64,000 nucleotides of DNA from Roseomonas sp. 18066 (GCF_902706185.1 NZ_CACSJM010000002.1:36937-100936), one strand, 5' to 3'. Shown: positions 7,423-16,583, counted from the first letter of the stretch. Numbers and translations are program-made. Notes: generated by a model not told the origin, from the sequence alone.

Positions 7423-9061
7423 CACCCGGCTTCCCCCCCTGGCCTGGGCGGCGCTGCTCTGGCTGGCGGCGATCGGCCTGGCGCCGGCGCTGCGCCTGCT
7501 GGCCGAGGCCCCGGGCGCGGCCCTGCCCGCCCTGGCCGCCGATCCCACCATCTGGCGCGCCGCCGGGCGCAGCCTGTTCGTGGCGGGGTCCGCCGCGCTG
7601 CTGGCCGGGACCTTGGGCGCGCTGCAGGCCTGGCTGCTGCTGCTGCATGCCGTCCCCGCCCGGCCCTTCCTGCTGTTCGGCTGCGCCCTGCCGCTGCTGG
7701 TGCCGCCGCAGATCATGGCGCTGGGCTTCAGCCAGCTGGGCGGGCCGTCCTCCTCCCTGCTGCTGGCGCTGGGGATGGCGCCGCCGCTGGGCACGCCGAA
7801 CCCGCTCCACGGGCCCGGGGGGATGATCCTGCTGCTGGGCATCCAGGGGGCGCCGCTGGTGCTGCTGGCGCTGTCCGGCCTGGCGCGGCGGCTGCCGGGC
7901 GACCTGCTGTCGGCGGCCGGCAGCCTGGGCGCCGGGCCGGCGGCGACGCTGCGCCGGGTGGTCGGGCCGCTGCTGCTGCCGGGGCTGCTGGCGGGGATGG
8001 GGCTGGCCTTCGTCGCCGCCCTGGGCAATTTCGGCATCGCCGCGCTGCTGGGCATTCCCGGCCGCTACCCGCTGCTGACCCTGCTGATCTGGCAGAAGCT
8101 TTCTTCCATCGGCCCCGCGGCGCTGGCCGAGGTCGCGGCGCTGTCGCTGCTGCTGGCGGCGCTGGCCTTGCCGGGCCTCTGGCTGCAATTCGCCGCGGCG
8201 CGCGCCGGGGCCTGGGGCGGCAGCAATGGCCGCGCCTTCCGGCCACTCCCCGCCAATCCCGCCACCCGCGCCGCGCTGCCGGTCCTCGGGCTGTATCTGC
8301 TGGCGGTGCTGGCGCTGCCGCTGGCGGCGCTGCTCTGCACGGCGCTGGCCCCCGCGACCGGCGTGCCGCTGACCCCCGCCAACGCGACGCTGCGGCATTT
8401 CGCCGCGAGCCTGGCCCCGGGCGCGCAGACGCTGTCGGCGCTGGGGCATTCGCTGCTGTTGGCCGGGGGTGCCGCGCTGCTGCTGGCGCTGGCCGCGCTG
8501 CCGATCGCGCTGCAGCAGGGGCGTCGCGCGGTGCGCTGGGCCACCATCGGCGTCGACCTGCCCTATGCCCTGCCCGGCGCCTGCACCGCGGTCTCGGTGA
8601 TCCTGCTGGTGCTCGGGCTGCCCGGCGGCGGCGCGGTCTATGGCACGCTGGGGCTTATTCTGTTTGCCTATCTGGCGCGGTTCCAGGCGCTGGCCTTGCG
8701 GCCGGTCGCGGCGGCGGCGGCGCGGCTGGACCCGGCGCTGGACCGGGCAGCGCAGTCGCTCGGCGCGGGCGGGCTGCGGCGGCTGTGGCGGGTGCAGCTG
8801 CCGCTGCTGGCCCCGGCGCTGGGGGCCGGCGGGCTGCTGGTGCTGCTGATGGCGGTCAACGAGGTCACCGTCAGCGCCCTGCTGCACGGGCCGGGCAGCC
8901 AGACGCTGGGCGTGCTGGTCTTCAACCTGCAGGATGCCGGGCAAGGGCCGCAGGCCGCGGCGACCAGCTGCCTCGCCCTGCTGGTCACCGCAGGGCTGAT
9001 GGTCCTGGCGACGGCATTCGCCAAAAAACTGCCGCCGGGCACGCTGCCCTGGCGGCCCTGA
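7379..9061 (+). CDS. ABC transporter permease with two fused membrane domains (iron type)
   Basis: About 560 residues, nearly all hydrophobic, with roughly twelve membrane helices in two halves, as in FbpB/SfuB. Each half has an EAA-like cytoplasmic loop: 'SAAGSLGAGPAATLRRVVGP' (about residues 178-197) and 'AAQSLGAGGLRRLWRVQLP' (about 458-476), where the ATPase docks. It would import the ligand of the preceding binding protein. The frame has no ATG near the start; a TTG at 7379 or a TTG at 7409 (overlapping the stop of the binding-protein gene) are the candidates, the second fitting translational coupling. The gene ends six bases from the convergent cheA end. The missing ATPase must come from elsewhere. 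Confidence 0.85.
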   Translation: MPPTSAASPALSASNTRLPPLAWAALLWLAAIGLAPALRLLAEAPGAALPALAADPTIWRAAGRSLFVAGSAALLAGTLGALQAWLLLLHAVPARPFLLFGCALPLLVPPQIMALGFSQLGGPSSSLLLALGMAPPLGTPNPLHGPGGMILLLGIQGAPLVLLALSGLARRLPGDLLSAAGSLGAGPAATLRRVVGPLLLPGLLAGMGLAFVAALGNFGIAALLGIPGRYPLLTLLIWQKLSSIGPAALAEVAALSLLLAALALPGLWLQFAAARAGAWGGSNGRAFRPLPANPATRAALPVLGLYLLAVLALPLAALLCTALAPATGVPLTPANATLRHFAASLAPGAQTLSALGHSLLLAGGAALLLALAALPIALQQGRRAVRWATIGVDLPYALPGACTAVSVILLVLGLPGGGAVYGTLGLILFAYLARFQALALRPVAAAAARLDPALDRAAQSLGAGGLRRLWRVQLPLLAPALGAGGLLVLLMAVNEVTVSALLHGPGSQTLGVLVFNLQDAGQGPQAAATSCLALLVTAGLMVLATAFAKKLPPGTLPWRP

Positions 9062-9067
9062 ACGGAA

Positions 9068-11668
9068 CTACATCCCGTCGGGCTCGAGCAGCACCACCGG
9101 CTCGCCATTGCCCAGCACGCCGACGCCGCCCACCCCTGGCAGCCCGGCGAGCGCCGGATGCATCGGCCGCAGCAGCAGGTCGGAGCGCCGCTGCACCCGG
9201 TCCACCGCCAGCCCCAGCACCCGCCCGCCGCTGCGCAGCATGACGATGGCGCCCTCGCTGGCGGCCGGGTCGGGCGGCAGGTTCAGCAGATCGGACAGGC
9301 GGCGCAGCTCGGCGCCGGGCGGCAGGGCGTCGTGCTCCACCACGGAATCGACGCGGCCGGCCGGCAGCGCATAGGCATGGCCGCCGACCTCGACCAGCAG
9401 CACCGTCTGCACCGCCGCCGTCAACGGCAGACGGAGCGCGAAGCTGCTGCCCTGGCCGGGCTCGCTGGTGACTTCCAGGGTGCCGCCGGCGCGGCGCACG
9501 GCATCCTGCACCACATCCAGCCCGACGCCGCGGCCGGAGGTTTCCGTCACCGTTTCGGCGGTGGAGAAGCCGGGGCGGAACAGCAGCCCATGCACCTCGT
9601 CGGGCGGCATGCGGGCGGCCTCGGCCGAGCTGATCAGCCCGCGCGAGACCGCCCGCGCCAGCACCCGGTCACGGTCGATCCCGGCGCCGTCATCCGACAG
9701 CCGCACGCGGATCTGCCCGGTCCGCCGCGCCGCCGAGATCTTCAGCGTCCCCTTGGCCGGCTTGCCGGCGGCCTCGCGTGCGGCGGGCGATTCGATGCCG
9801 TGGTCGACGGCGTTGCGCACCAGGTGCAGCAGCGGGTCGGCCAGCAGCTCGACCAGGCTGCGGTCGATGGCGACCTCCTGGCCTTCCAGCAGCAGCTCGA
9901 CCTCCTTGCCGCTGGCCCGGGCCACGGCGCGCGCGACACGGGGCAGCCGGGAAAACAGCGTGCCGATGGGGACGACGCGCAGCTCCATCACCGCCTCGTC
10001 CAGCCGGCGCAGCGACAGGGTCAACCGGCTCTCGGCACCCTCCATCGCGTCCTGCACCCGGCGCAGCCGCTCCAGCGCATTGGCCAGGTGCGGCGCGACG
10101 CTGCCGGGCAGCCATTGCTCCAGCGCGGCCAGCCGCCCGATGGCGCCGCGGCCGCCACCTTCCTGCAAGGTCTCCGACAGCGACAGGGCGGCGGCGCGCA
10201 CCTCGGCCTGCAGGTTGATGATGCCGTCGATGGTCTCCTGCCGCACCCGCATGGTGACGGGGCCGGCCTCGGCATGCTCGATGCCAGCCTCGGGCAGCAG
10301 CGCCAGGTCGCGCAGCACGCGGTGGTCGGGGTCCAGCGCCCGCGCATGGGTCTGCAGCAGCGACAGCTCGGCGCCGCTGGCAAAAAGCGTCTCCAGCTCG
10401 GCGGCAAGCTCCGGCGAGGGCGGCGGCAGGTTGCGGCTGGCCAGCACCTCGGCTTCCTCGTGCAGCCAGGCGCCGATGGCATTCTCGATGCCGGCATCCT
10501 GGCCCAGCGCCAGCCGCGCCACGAACAGCCGCTGCCCGGCGGCCAGCGCCGCCAGCGCCCGGCCGCGCGCCGCCGCCCCCATGCTGCCGCGGAAAGCCGG
10601 GGGCAGGCGCGGGTCCAGCGCCTCGGCCGCCGCCTCGGCCGGCGGCAGGGCGCGCGGCGCCAGGGTCTCGCCCTCGGCCGCGGCATGCAGGCGCTCGGCG
10701 AGCGCCGGGCCCTGGATCGCCAGCACGGCGGCGGCATCCGGGTCGGCGGCGCGGTCGGCCAGGTCTTCCAGGGTCAGCAGCAGGGTCTCCAGCGCCTCCT
10801 GCCCCAGGGCGCAGGCCGCCGCCGCCGCCGCCCGTGCCGCCGCGGCGAGCGCCGGCGCGTCGCCATGCCCCTCGGTCAGCGCCGCCAGGCGGACGGCGAG
10901 CCCGGCCAGCCGCGGCGCCAGCTCGCCCCGCGTGGCGCCGGGGATTTCGGCGGCGCCGGCGCTTTCCCCGGCCATGTCTTCCAGCCGTTCCAGCTGGCGG
11001 CGCAGCAGGCCCAGCGCCGGCAAGGCGGCGATGCTGCCGGCCGCCTCGGCCAGCGTCGAGAAGCCGGCGGAAAGCCGTGGCAGGCCGAGCAGGGCGGCGG
11101 CCTCGGCCAGCTCCTCCACCTCCTGCAGGGCGGCGGGGTCGCGGGCGGCGACGGTCTCGCCGGCCAGGTGGCCGAGCAGCGGCACCGCCACCACCACCCG
11201 CGACGCCACCACGCCGACCAGCGGATTTTTTTCGGTGGCCGCCACCGCGGGCGGCGGCGCGGGTTTCGCCGGTGGGGCGGCCGGCGAGCCCCCGGCGATC
11301 CGCTGCAGCTGGGCGATCAGCGCCGGGTCGGCCGGCATGTCCTGATGCGTCGCCAGCACCGCCGCCCGCTGCCGCCGCAGCGCATCCACCGCGCCGAGCA
11401 AGACCCCGCTGACAGCCGCATCGACCACCAGCCGCCCCGAGCGAGCGTTTCCAAGAATATCCTCGGCGACATGCGCGACGTTCTTCATGCCGGGGGCGCC
11501 CAGCGCGTCGCTCATCCCCTTCAGGCTGTGGAAGGCGCGGAACAGGGTGTTGACCTGCTCGCGCTCCAGCGCCGCGCCGCCGCCGCCCAGCACCGCCTCG
11601 ATGGTGTCCAGGTGCTCTTCCGTCTCGGCGGCGAACTCGCCCCAGAGCGCGTCATCCTCGCCCAGCAT
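9068..11668 (-). CDS. cheA: CheA-type chemosensory histidine kinase
   Basis: An 866-residue protein, longer than typical CheA (about 650). The Hpt domain is at the N-terminus with the phosphoacceptor His47 in 'FRAFHSLKGMSDALG'. A long Ala/Leu-rich middle (about residues 150-470) follows with no recognisable P2 domain and possible degenerate Hpt-like bundles. Then come the dimerisation helices ('ETIDGIINLQAEVRAAAL'), the ATPase domain with N-box 'HLVRNAVDHGIE', G1 'DDGAGIDRDRV' and G2 'GRGVGLDVVQDAV', and a CheW-like C-terminal domain ('LLVEVGGHAYALPAGRVDSV'). It would phosphorylate CheB and the response regulator encoded just upstream (four-base gap). I start at ATG 11668; the frame extends further but into that regulator gene. 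Last gene of the minus-strand chemosensory cluster. Confidence 0.92.
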   Translation of the reverse strand: MLGEDDALWGEFAAETEEHLDTIEAVLGGGGAALEREQVNTLFRAFHSLKGMSDALGAPGMKNVAHVAEDILGNARSGRLVVDAAVSGVLLGAVDALRRQRAAVLATHQDMPADPALIAQLQRIAGGSPAAPPAKPAPPPAVAATEKNPLVGVVASRVVVAVPLLGHLAGETVAARDPAALQEVEELAEAAALLGLPRLSAGFSTLAEAAGSIAALPALGLLRRQLERLEDMAGESAGAAEIPGATRGELAPRLAGLAVRLAALTEGHGDAPALAAAARAAAAAACALGQEALETLLLTLEDLADRAADPDAAAVLAIQGPALAERLHAAAEGETLAPRALPPAEAAAEALDPRLPPAFRGSMGAAARGRALAALAAGQRLFVARLALGQDAGIENAIGAWLHEEAEVLASRNLPPPSPELAAELETLFASGAELSLLQTHARALDPDHRVLRDLALLPEAGIEHAEAGPVTMRVRQETIDGIINLQAEVRAAALSLSETLQEGGGRGAIGRLAALEQWLPGSVAPHLANALERLRRVQDAMEGAESRLTLSLRRLDEAVMELRVVPIGTLFSRLPRVARAVARASGKEVELLLEGQEVAIDRSLVELLADPLLHLVRNAVDHGIESPAAREAAGKPAKGTLKISAARRTGQIRVRLSDDGAGIDRDRVLARAVSRGLISSAEAARMPPDEVHGLLFRPGFSTAETVTETSGRGVGLDVVQDAVRRAGGTLEVTSEPGQGSSFALRLPLTAAVQTVLLVEVGGHAYALPAGRVDSVVEHDALPPGAELRRLSDLLNLPPDPAASEGAIVMLRSGGRVLGLAVDRVQRRSDLLLRPMHPALAGLPGVGGVGVLGNGEPVVLLEPDGM

Positions 11669-11672
11669 CGCC

Positions 11673-12425
11673 TCAGCCCTCCGCGCCGAGCGGCGCCGGC
11701 AGGCCGACGGCCCGCCGCGCGGCGCGCAGGATGGCATCGCCCTGGCGGTCGCGCAGATCCGGGCTGAAGGCGCCCGACGGCTTGCCGACCACCGCCGCCG
11801 CGCCCAGCCGCCGCGCCAGCACGGCGAGCTCGGTGCCCGGCCGCGCGGCGGAGGAGACGATGACCACCGCCCCATGCCCCGCCAGCGCCCATTCGCGCAG
11901 CGTGCCGATGCCGTCCAGCACCGGCATCTCGATATCCAGCATGGTCAGGTCCGGCTTCAATTCGGCCATCAGCCCGAGCGCGGCGCGGCCATCGGCGGCC
12001 TCGCCGACCACGGCGAAATCGGCATCGGCCGAGAGGGTCTCGCGCACCAGGCGGCGCATCATGGCGCTGTCATCCACGACCAGGGCGCGGATGCGGGCGG
12101 TGCTCGGCGCCGGCTCGGCGGCAGGGGGTGCCGCGGCCTCGGGTGGCGGCAGGTCATGGCCGGCGGCGGCGATGGCCTCGGCGTGATGCGCCAGCGCCTC
12201 GCCCAAGGCCGGGATGCCGGGGACGCCCGGCTCTTCCAGCAGCGCCGCGGCCGGCTCCAGCAGGCGGGTCAGGGAAGAAATACCGAAGGCGGCGGCCATG
12301 GCGCGCAGGCGGTCGACCATGCGCTGCGCCTCGGCCGGCGTCGCGGCCGTGGCCAGGGCGACGGCGCCGTCCAGCCATTCCGGCAGGAAGGCTTCCAGCA
12401 GTTCCGGGTCCAGCGGCTCGGCCAT
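11673..12425 (-). CDS. Response regulator with an N-terminal Hpt-like helical region
   Basis: A 250-residue protein. Residues about 110-230 are a CheY/CheB-type receiver: acidic pair in 'ALVVDDSAMMRRLV', phosphoacceptor Asp164 in 'LTMLDIEMPVLDG', and 'VVGKPSGAF' with the conserved Lys-Pro. Residues 1-90 are helical, and 'RMVDRLRAMAAAFGISSLTR' resembles the core of an Hpt domain (HxLKGxxxxxG) with the phosphorylatable His replaced. There is no output domain after the receiver, so it acts by protein contact, as the CheY-like partner of the CheA encoded downstream. GGAG lies six bases before the ATG at 12425; an ATG at 12437 is also possible. Confidence 0.82.
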   Translation of the reverse strand: MAEPLDPELLEAFLPEWLDGAVALATAATPAEAQRMVDRLRAMAAAFGISSLTRLLEPAAALLEEPGVPGIPALGEALAHHAEAIAAAGHDLPPPEAAAPPAAEPAPSTARIRALVVDDSAMMRRLVRETLSADADFAVVGEAADGRAALGLMAELKPDLTMLDIEMPVLDGIGTLREWALAGHGAVVIVSSAARPGTELAVLARRLGAAAVVGKPSGAFSPDLRDRQGDAILRAARRAVGLPAPLGAEG

Positions 12426-12581
12426 GCCCTGCTCCATCCGATGCGTCCCCGACACTGGAAAACGGAGGCAGCATGACCGGTTTTGCGGGTGCTGTCGCCA
12501 GGGGTGCAGCACAGCTTCGTGACAGACCGGGCGGGACTGGCCCAAGCAGCACAGACTTTATGTCACTGACGAACCATGTGC

Positions 12582-13283
12582 TTAGCGAGGCGCGACAGAA
12601 GGCCCTTGTCTCGGAGCGGTGTAGACATCGAGAGCCTTCAGCAACTTCAGGGATTCAACCCGCAGACCATCATATCCGCTCATGAGTTCCTTCCACTTCG
12701 ACACTTCTTCATCGCTGCTCGGCGGTGAAGCTGTCGAAAGGTCCTGGAGATGTCTGATAATGCTCACGCGGCTTTCGTAGAGTTCTGGTAGCTTTCGAAG
12801 CGCGTCTTGAGCTTCCGCAGGGAAGAAAACCGCCTGCTTTCGAAACAGAAAGGCCATGCCAGCCAAAGACTGGCCAGCTTGCTGCATCGCTGGCACAACG
12901 ACCGCCCAATCGTCGCTGTTTCGGGTGATCAGATAGAAGTTCATTCGACCGACGAACATCGCGTTTCGCTGCTGAGCCTGGTCGCCACCAGCAATGAGTT
13001 CACGGCGCATTCGGAGTTTCTCGGCGATTTCCCGCTGCTGCTCGCTGAAAGCCCTGCTGGCCTCCCTCTGCGCTTGCAGGCTGGACGCTGTATTCCAAAT
13101 ACTCATACCCTTCTCGAGCAGCTTCTGAACCGCCTCGGCCGCCCCGGCAGTCGCAACCGTCAAGGCCGTGATGGCAGCTATCGCCGCTAAGATGGCAGGT
13201 AGCGCAGCTTGCGCCTGGCTTGGCGCCAGTATGGTCCCCGGCAAGGCGGAACTGGTCAGAAGGAGCCAACGTCGCCGCACCAT
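12582..13283 (-). CDS. Secreted alpha-helical protein of unknown function in a lower-G+C insert
   Basis: A 233-residue protein, family not recognised. Residues 1-27 form a signal peptide ('MVRRRWLLLTSSALPG', cleavage near 'AQA'), followed by an Ala/Ile/Thr-rich hydrophobic stretch (about 28-52), then Gln/Arg/Glu-rich helices with coiled-coil character ('SLQAQREASRAFSEQQREI'). Codon choice is visibly less G/C-biased than in all neighbours. GGGAGG precedes the ATG at 13283 and a consensus TATAAT lies about 37 bases upstream, so it is transcribed on its own although it sits inside the chemosensory cluster between cheB and the response regulator. It may be a recent arrival. A sensory role in the pathway is possible but unsupported. 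Confidence 0.6.
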   Translation of the reverse strand: MVRRRWLLLTSSALPGTILAPSQAQAALPAILAAIAAITALTVATAGAAEAVQKLLEKGMSIWNTASSLQAQREASRAFSEQQREIAEKLRMRRELIAGGDQAQQRNAMFVGRMNFYLITRNSDDWAVVVPAMQQAGQSLAGMAFLFRKQAVFFPAEAQDALRKLPELYESRVSIIRHLQDLSTASPPSSDEEVSKWKELMSGYDGLRVESLKLLKALDVYTAPRQGPSVAPR

Positions 13284-13319
13284 CGAAGCCTCCCTGATAA
13301 AACCTTCCACCGGCTGGTC

Positions 13320-13325
13320 ATTATA
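13320..13325 (-). promoter_or_regulatory. Consensus -10 element of the secreted helical protein gene
   Basis: Perfect TATAAT on the minus strand in an A/T-rich stretch. The -35 at 16-18 bases is poor (TTCGTT or TTTCGT). Transcription would begin near 13313, giving a leader of about 30 bases with a strong GGGAGG site. Confidence 0.5.
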
Positions 13326-13440
13326 ATTGGATCGAATTAAAAACGAAATCTCATTGAAGTGGGCCGCACCACCGGCAGCTCTGTTGCCGAAGTCTGAGCC
13401 TCACGGTCGACAGCTTGGAAGAATAAAACGGTAAGCCCGC

Positions 13441-14514
13441 CTATCGCGCCAGCAGCAGCGCCGCGCGGCGGCCGAGCGCGGTGGGCGTCGCCAGCTCCAC
13501 CACCCCGCCATGCGCCCGGGCCACCTCGGCGAAGGCCACCGGCATGCCGGCGACGACGCAGCTTTCCGCGCTCTGCGCCAGCAGCACCGCGCCGCGCGCC
13601 GCCAGCGCCGGCGCCGCCCCGGCGCCGTCGCGGCCCATGCCGGTCAGCACCACCGCCATGGCCCGCCGCGCCACCAGCGCCGCCGATTGCAGCAGCAGGT
13701 CGACCGAAGGATGCACCGGCCCCGGCCCGGCCGCGAGCCGGAGCAGAAAACCGCCATCGGCGGCGCGGGCCAGGTGGCCGTCGGTGCCGCCGGGCAGCAC
13801 CACGACCTCGCCGGCCGCCGGGTGCAGCCCGCGCTCGCCCAGCCGCACCACCAGCCCGCTGCGCCGCGCCAGGTGGCGGGCGAAGTCGGGGCCCAGATCG
13901 GCCGGCATGTGCTGCGCCACCAGGCAGGGCACCGGCAGCGGGCCGCTGGCGCCGAGGAATTCCGCCACCGCATCCGGCCCGCCGGTGGAGGCGCCGAGCA
14001 GCAGCACGTCGCAAGGGCCGCCGCGCCGCATCGGCGGCAGCGCCGGCGGCGGGTCCAGCAGCGGCAGCGGCAGCGGCGCGCCGGCCGGGCTCTCGCCCTC
14101 CGGCCGGGCGCGGGCGCGCTGCGCCGCCCAGTGCCGCAGCCGGCCGCGCAGCTCGCGGTCGATCTGGCCGAGATCGAGGCCGGACAGCGCCGAGCCCTTC
14201 CACAGATAGTCGGCCGCGCCCCGGGCGAGGGCCGCCAGCGCCGCCTCCGACCCGTCGCGGGTGTGGTGGCTGACCATGACGATGGCGGGCGGCGCCGGCA
14301 GCTGCATCAGCCGCTCGGTCACCTCCAGCCCGTCCATGCCCGGCATCTCGACGTCGAGCGCCACGACATCGGGGCGCAGCTGCGCCGCCAGCTCCAGCGC
14401 CGCGGCGCCATGGGCGGCCTCGCCCACCACCTTCAGGTCGCCATCCGCCTCGATGATGCGCTTCAGCGCCAGCCGCATGAAGCCGCTGTCGTCGACCACC
14501 AGGACCCGGATCAC
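13441..14514 (-). CDS. cheB: CheB: receiver plus protein-glutamate methylesterase
   Basis: A 357-residue protein. Receiver domain first: 'VLVVDDSGFMRLALKRI', phosphoacceptor Asp54 in 'VALDVEMPGMDG', and Lys106 in 'DYLWKGS' (the usual Pro after Lys is Gly here). A Pro-rich linker (about 135-165) follows, then the methylesterase domain with all three catalytic residues: Ser176 in 'LLGASTGGPDAV', His202 in 'VAQHMPADLG', Asp296 in 'LTGMGRDGAGA'. It removes methyl groups from receptor glutamates when phosphorylated by CheA. The GTG start overlaps the stop of the CheW-like gene by four bases (GTGA), so the two are translationally coupled. Confidence 0.93.
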   Translation of the reverse strand: MIRVLVVDDSGFMRLALKRIIEADGDLKVVGEAAHGAAALELAAQLRPDVVALDVEMPGMDGLEVTERLMQLPAPPAIVMVSHHTRDGSEAALAALARGAADYLWKGSALSGLDLGQIDRELRGRLRHWAAQRARARPEGESPAGAPLPLPLLDPPPALPPMRRGGPCDVLLLGASTGGPDAVAEFLGASGPLPVPCLVAQHMPADLGPDFARHLARRSGLVVRLGERGLHPAAGEVVVLPGGTDGHLARAADGGFLLRLAAGPGPVHPSVDLLLQSAALVARRAMAVVLTGMGRDGAGAAPALAARGAVLLAQSAESCVVAGMPVAFAEVARAHGGVVELATPTALGRRAALLLAR

Positions 14515-15737
14515 GAAGCCGTCCCGGCGGATGCGGGGCGGGTCGCCGCCTGGGCCAGGGCGGCGGCGCGGCACAGCGGCAGCGGCAGGCCCTGGAAGGG
14601 CAGCAGCGCCGCGACCACGCCGTCGCCCTCCATCGCCACCATGCTGTCCAGCGGGAAAGCGCGCAGCCCCAGCACGGCGGTCACCGCCAGCGCCAGCGGC
14701 GGCGTGCCGGCCAGGCGCAGCAGCGGCACCGGCCGGCCCGGCGCCAGCACCGCGGCGCCGCCCAGCGCGCGGCCGGCATCGGCCACCGGCAGCACGTCGC
14801 CGCGATGCGCGACCACGCCATCCGGGGCGCCGAGCGCCAGGCCCGCCGGCAGGGGCGACGGCGCCTGCGGCGGCACCACGCCCGCCACCTCCTCCACCGC
14901 CAGGGCGAAAAGCTGGTCGCCGGCGCGGGCCAGCATCAGGCTGCGGGTTGGCGCCGGTGGCGGCGGCGGCGTGTCCTGGTGCGGCGGCGCCAGGGCGGCC
15001 AGCGCCGGCGCCGCGGCCAGGGCCTCGGCCAGCCGGCCCGGCGGCATGGCGCCGAAGCCCGCCGCCTGGGCCAGGGTCAGCGGCGTCGCCCGGTCGCAGG
15101 GCAAGCCGTACAGCCGCCCGGCCACCGCCAGCACCGCCAGCAGCGGCGCGTCGCGCCCCTCGTCCAAATCGGGCGCCAGCCGGCGCGGGTCGAGCACCAG
15201 CACCGGCGCGCCCTCCCCCAGCCCCAGCCCGGCGGCCAGGCCCAGCCCCAGCGCGCCGGCCGGCATGCCCGGCGCCGGGGCCAGCGCCGGCATCGGCACC
15301 ACCCGCGCCAGCCGGTCCAGCGGCACCGTCATCCGCCCCGCGCCCAGCCCGAGGCCGAGCAGGCTGGCGCGTTCCCGCTCCGCCACCGGGCGCGGCACCA
15401 GGCCGGCGGCGGGCAGCGACGCGACCGCGGCGGCGGGGGCGGCGGTCAGCAGCGCCAGCGGCAGGTCGAGCGGCTGGGCATCGGCCGGCGCCTCGGCCAG
15501 CAGCGCCTCGCCGGTCAGCAGCAGGCGGCCGCTGCCCTCGGTCGCGGGGCACAGCAGCCAGACCGGGCCGGCGACGCCGCCCGGGGCCAGCACCGGCAGC
15601 AATTGCCCGCCCTGCAGCGCCAGGCCGAGCAGGCCGGGGGCGGCGCCGGGCAGCGGCCGCGGCCGCATCGGCGGCACCGCCTGCACCCCGGGCGGCAGGC
15701 GCCAGGCGCGGCCGCCGGCGAGCAGCGCGGCGCTCAT
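14511..15737 (-). CDS. CheW-like coupling protein with probably more than one CheW domain
   Basis: A 408-residue, very Ala/Leu/Pro-rich protein, more than twice the length of a single CheW. A CheW-like unit is clear at about residues 270-400: 'LARAGDQLFALAVEEVAGVV', 'GVVAHRGDVLPVADAGRALG', then 'LALAVTAVLGLRAFPLDS'. Earlier segments ('LLAVLAVAGRLYGLPCDRAT' near 220 and 'RMTVPLDRLARVVPMP' near 160) look like weaker copies. CheW domains join receptors to CheA. ATGA overlaps with cheR upstream and GTGA with cheB downstream show one transcript. Several CheW units in one chain suggest a scaffold for an array without ordinary CheW. Confidence 0.75.
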   Translation of the reverse strand: MSAALLAGGRAWRLPPGVQAVPPMRPRPLPGAAPGLLGLALQGGQLLPVLAPGGVAGPVWLLCPATEGSGRLLLTGEALLAEAPADAQPLDLPLALLTAAPAAAVASLPAAGLVPRPVAERERASLLGLGLGAGRMTVPLDRLARVVPMPALAPAPGMPAGALGLGLAAGLGLGEGAPVLVLDPRRLAPDLDEGRDAPLLAVLAVAGRLYGLPCDRATPLTLAQAAGFGAMPPGRLAEALAAAPALAALAPPHQDTPPPPPAPTRSLMLARAGDQLFALAVEEVAGVVPPQAPSPLPAGLALGAPDGVVAHRGDVLPVADAGRALGGAAVLAPGRPVPLLRLAGTPPLALAVTAVLGLRAFPLDSMVAMEGDGVVAALLPFQGLPLPLCRAAALAQAATRPASAGTAS

Positions 15738-16519
15738 GCCCGGCGCCACAGCGAGGGCTGCGCCGCCGACCACAGCGCCAGGCCCAGCGCCGGCGGCGGC
15801 GCGTCGGTGGCGCCGAGCAGCAGCGCGCCCCCTGGCGCGAGCCGGGCGCAAAGCCCCCCGACCACCACGGCGCGGGCGGGCTCGGTCAGGTAGATCAGCA
15901 CGTTGCGGCACAGGATGATGTCGAAGCTCTCCTCCGGCACGCCCAGCTCGCAAAGGTTCTGGCGCGACCAGGAGACGGTGACGCCCTCCGGTGGCGCCGC
16001 CCGCGCCCCGCCATCGGGCAGGCGCGGGAAATGGCGCCAATAGGCCGGCGGCACGTCGCGCAGCGGGTCGGGCGGCCCGGGCGGGAAGCGCCCGGTGGCG
16101 GCGCGCGCCAGCGCCGGGCGGCAGAGGTCGATGCCGGTGACGTCGGCGGCGAAGCCGGCCTCGCCGGCCAGGGCGGCCAGGGTCCAGCCCTCCTCGCCCG
16201 TCGCGCATCCGGCGGAGAGCAGCCGCAGCGGGCGGGAGAGCGCCCGCAGGCCGGGGAAGACGAGCCCGGCCAGGGCCTCGAGCTGCGAGGCCGCGCGGAA
16301 CAGCCGCGTCTCCTGCACGGTGACGGCGTCGAGCAGCGCGGCCCAGAAAGGGTCCTCGGGGTCGGGGGGCGGCAGCCGCGCCTCGGTCATGCCGGCCAGC
16401 AGCAGGGCGGCGCGCCGCAGCCGGCCGAGCAGCACCTCGCTCGGCGCCAGGCCGGCCAGCCGCGCCAGCCCGTCCAGCAGCCCGGCCTGCAAGCTGTCCG
16501 ACGCGGGGGGGCCCTGCAT
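15734..16519 (-). CDS. cheR: CheR: chemoreceptor glutamate methyltransferase
   Basis: A 261-residue CheR. It has the N-terminal helical part with 'LLDAVTVQETRLFRAASQLE' (the VTTNET-like region), the SAM-binding loop 'LLSAGCATGEEGWTLAAL' (about residues 100-117), and 'ESFDIILCRNVLIYLTEPAR', the diagnostic CheR motif. It methylates receptor glutamates using S-adenosylmethionine. GGAGG is placed four bases before the ATG at 16519; a GTG directly before it is an alternative. Next to CheB and the CheW-like protein, yet no complete methyl-accepting receptor is encoded in the window. Confidence 0.93.
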   Translation of the reverse strand: MQGPPASDSLQAGLLDGLARLAGLAPSEVLLGRLRRAALLLAGMTEARLPPPDPEDPFWAALLDAVTVQETRLFRAASQLEALAGLVFPGLRALSRPLRLLSAGCATGEEGWTLAALAGEAGFAADVTGIDLCRPALARAATGRFPPGPPDPLRDVPPAYWRHFPRLPDGGARAAPPEGVTVSWSRQNLCELGVPEESFDIILCRNVLIYLTEPARAVVVGGLCARLAPGGALLLGATDAPPPALGLALWSAAQPSLWRRA

Positions 16520-16583
16520 CACACCTCCGGCCGGGAAAGCCCGGCGGGCGTCACCTGGGAAAAGGACGCCCGCCGGGGATGGG

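Noticed and set aside
13441..15552. 703-residue form of CheB
   Set aside because: The extra N-terminal half is an out-of-frame reading of the CheW-like gene; the receiver domain starts properly at GTG 14514.
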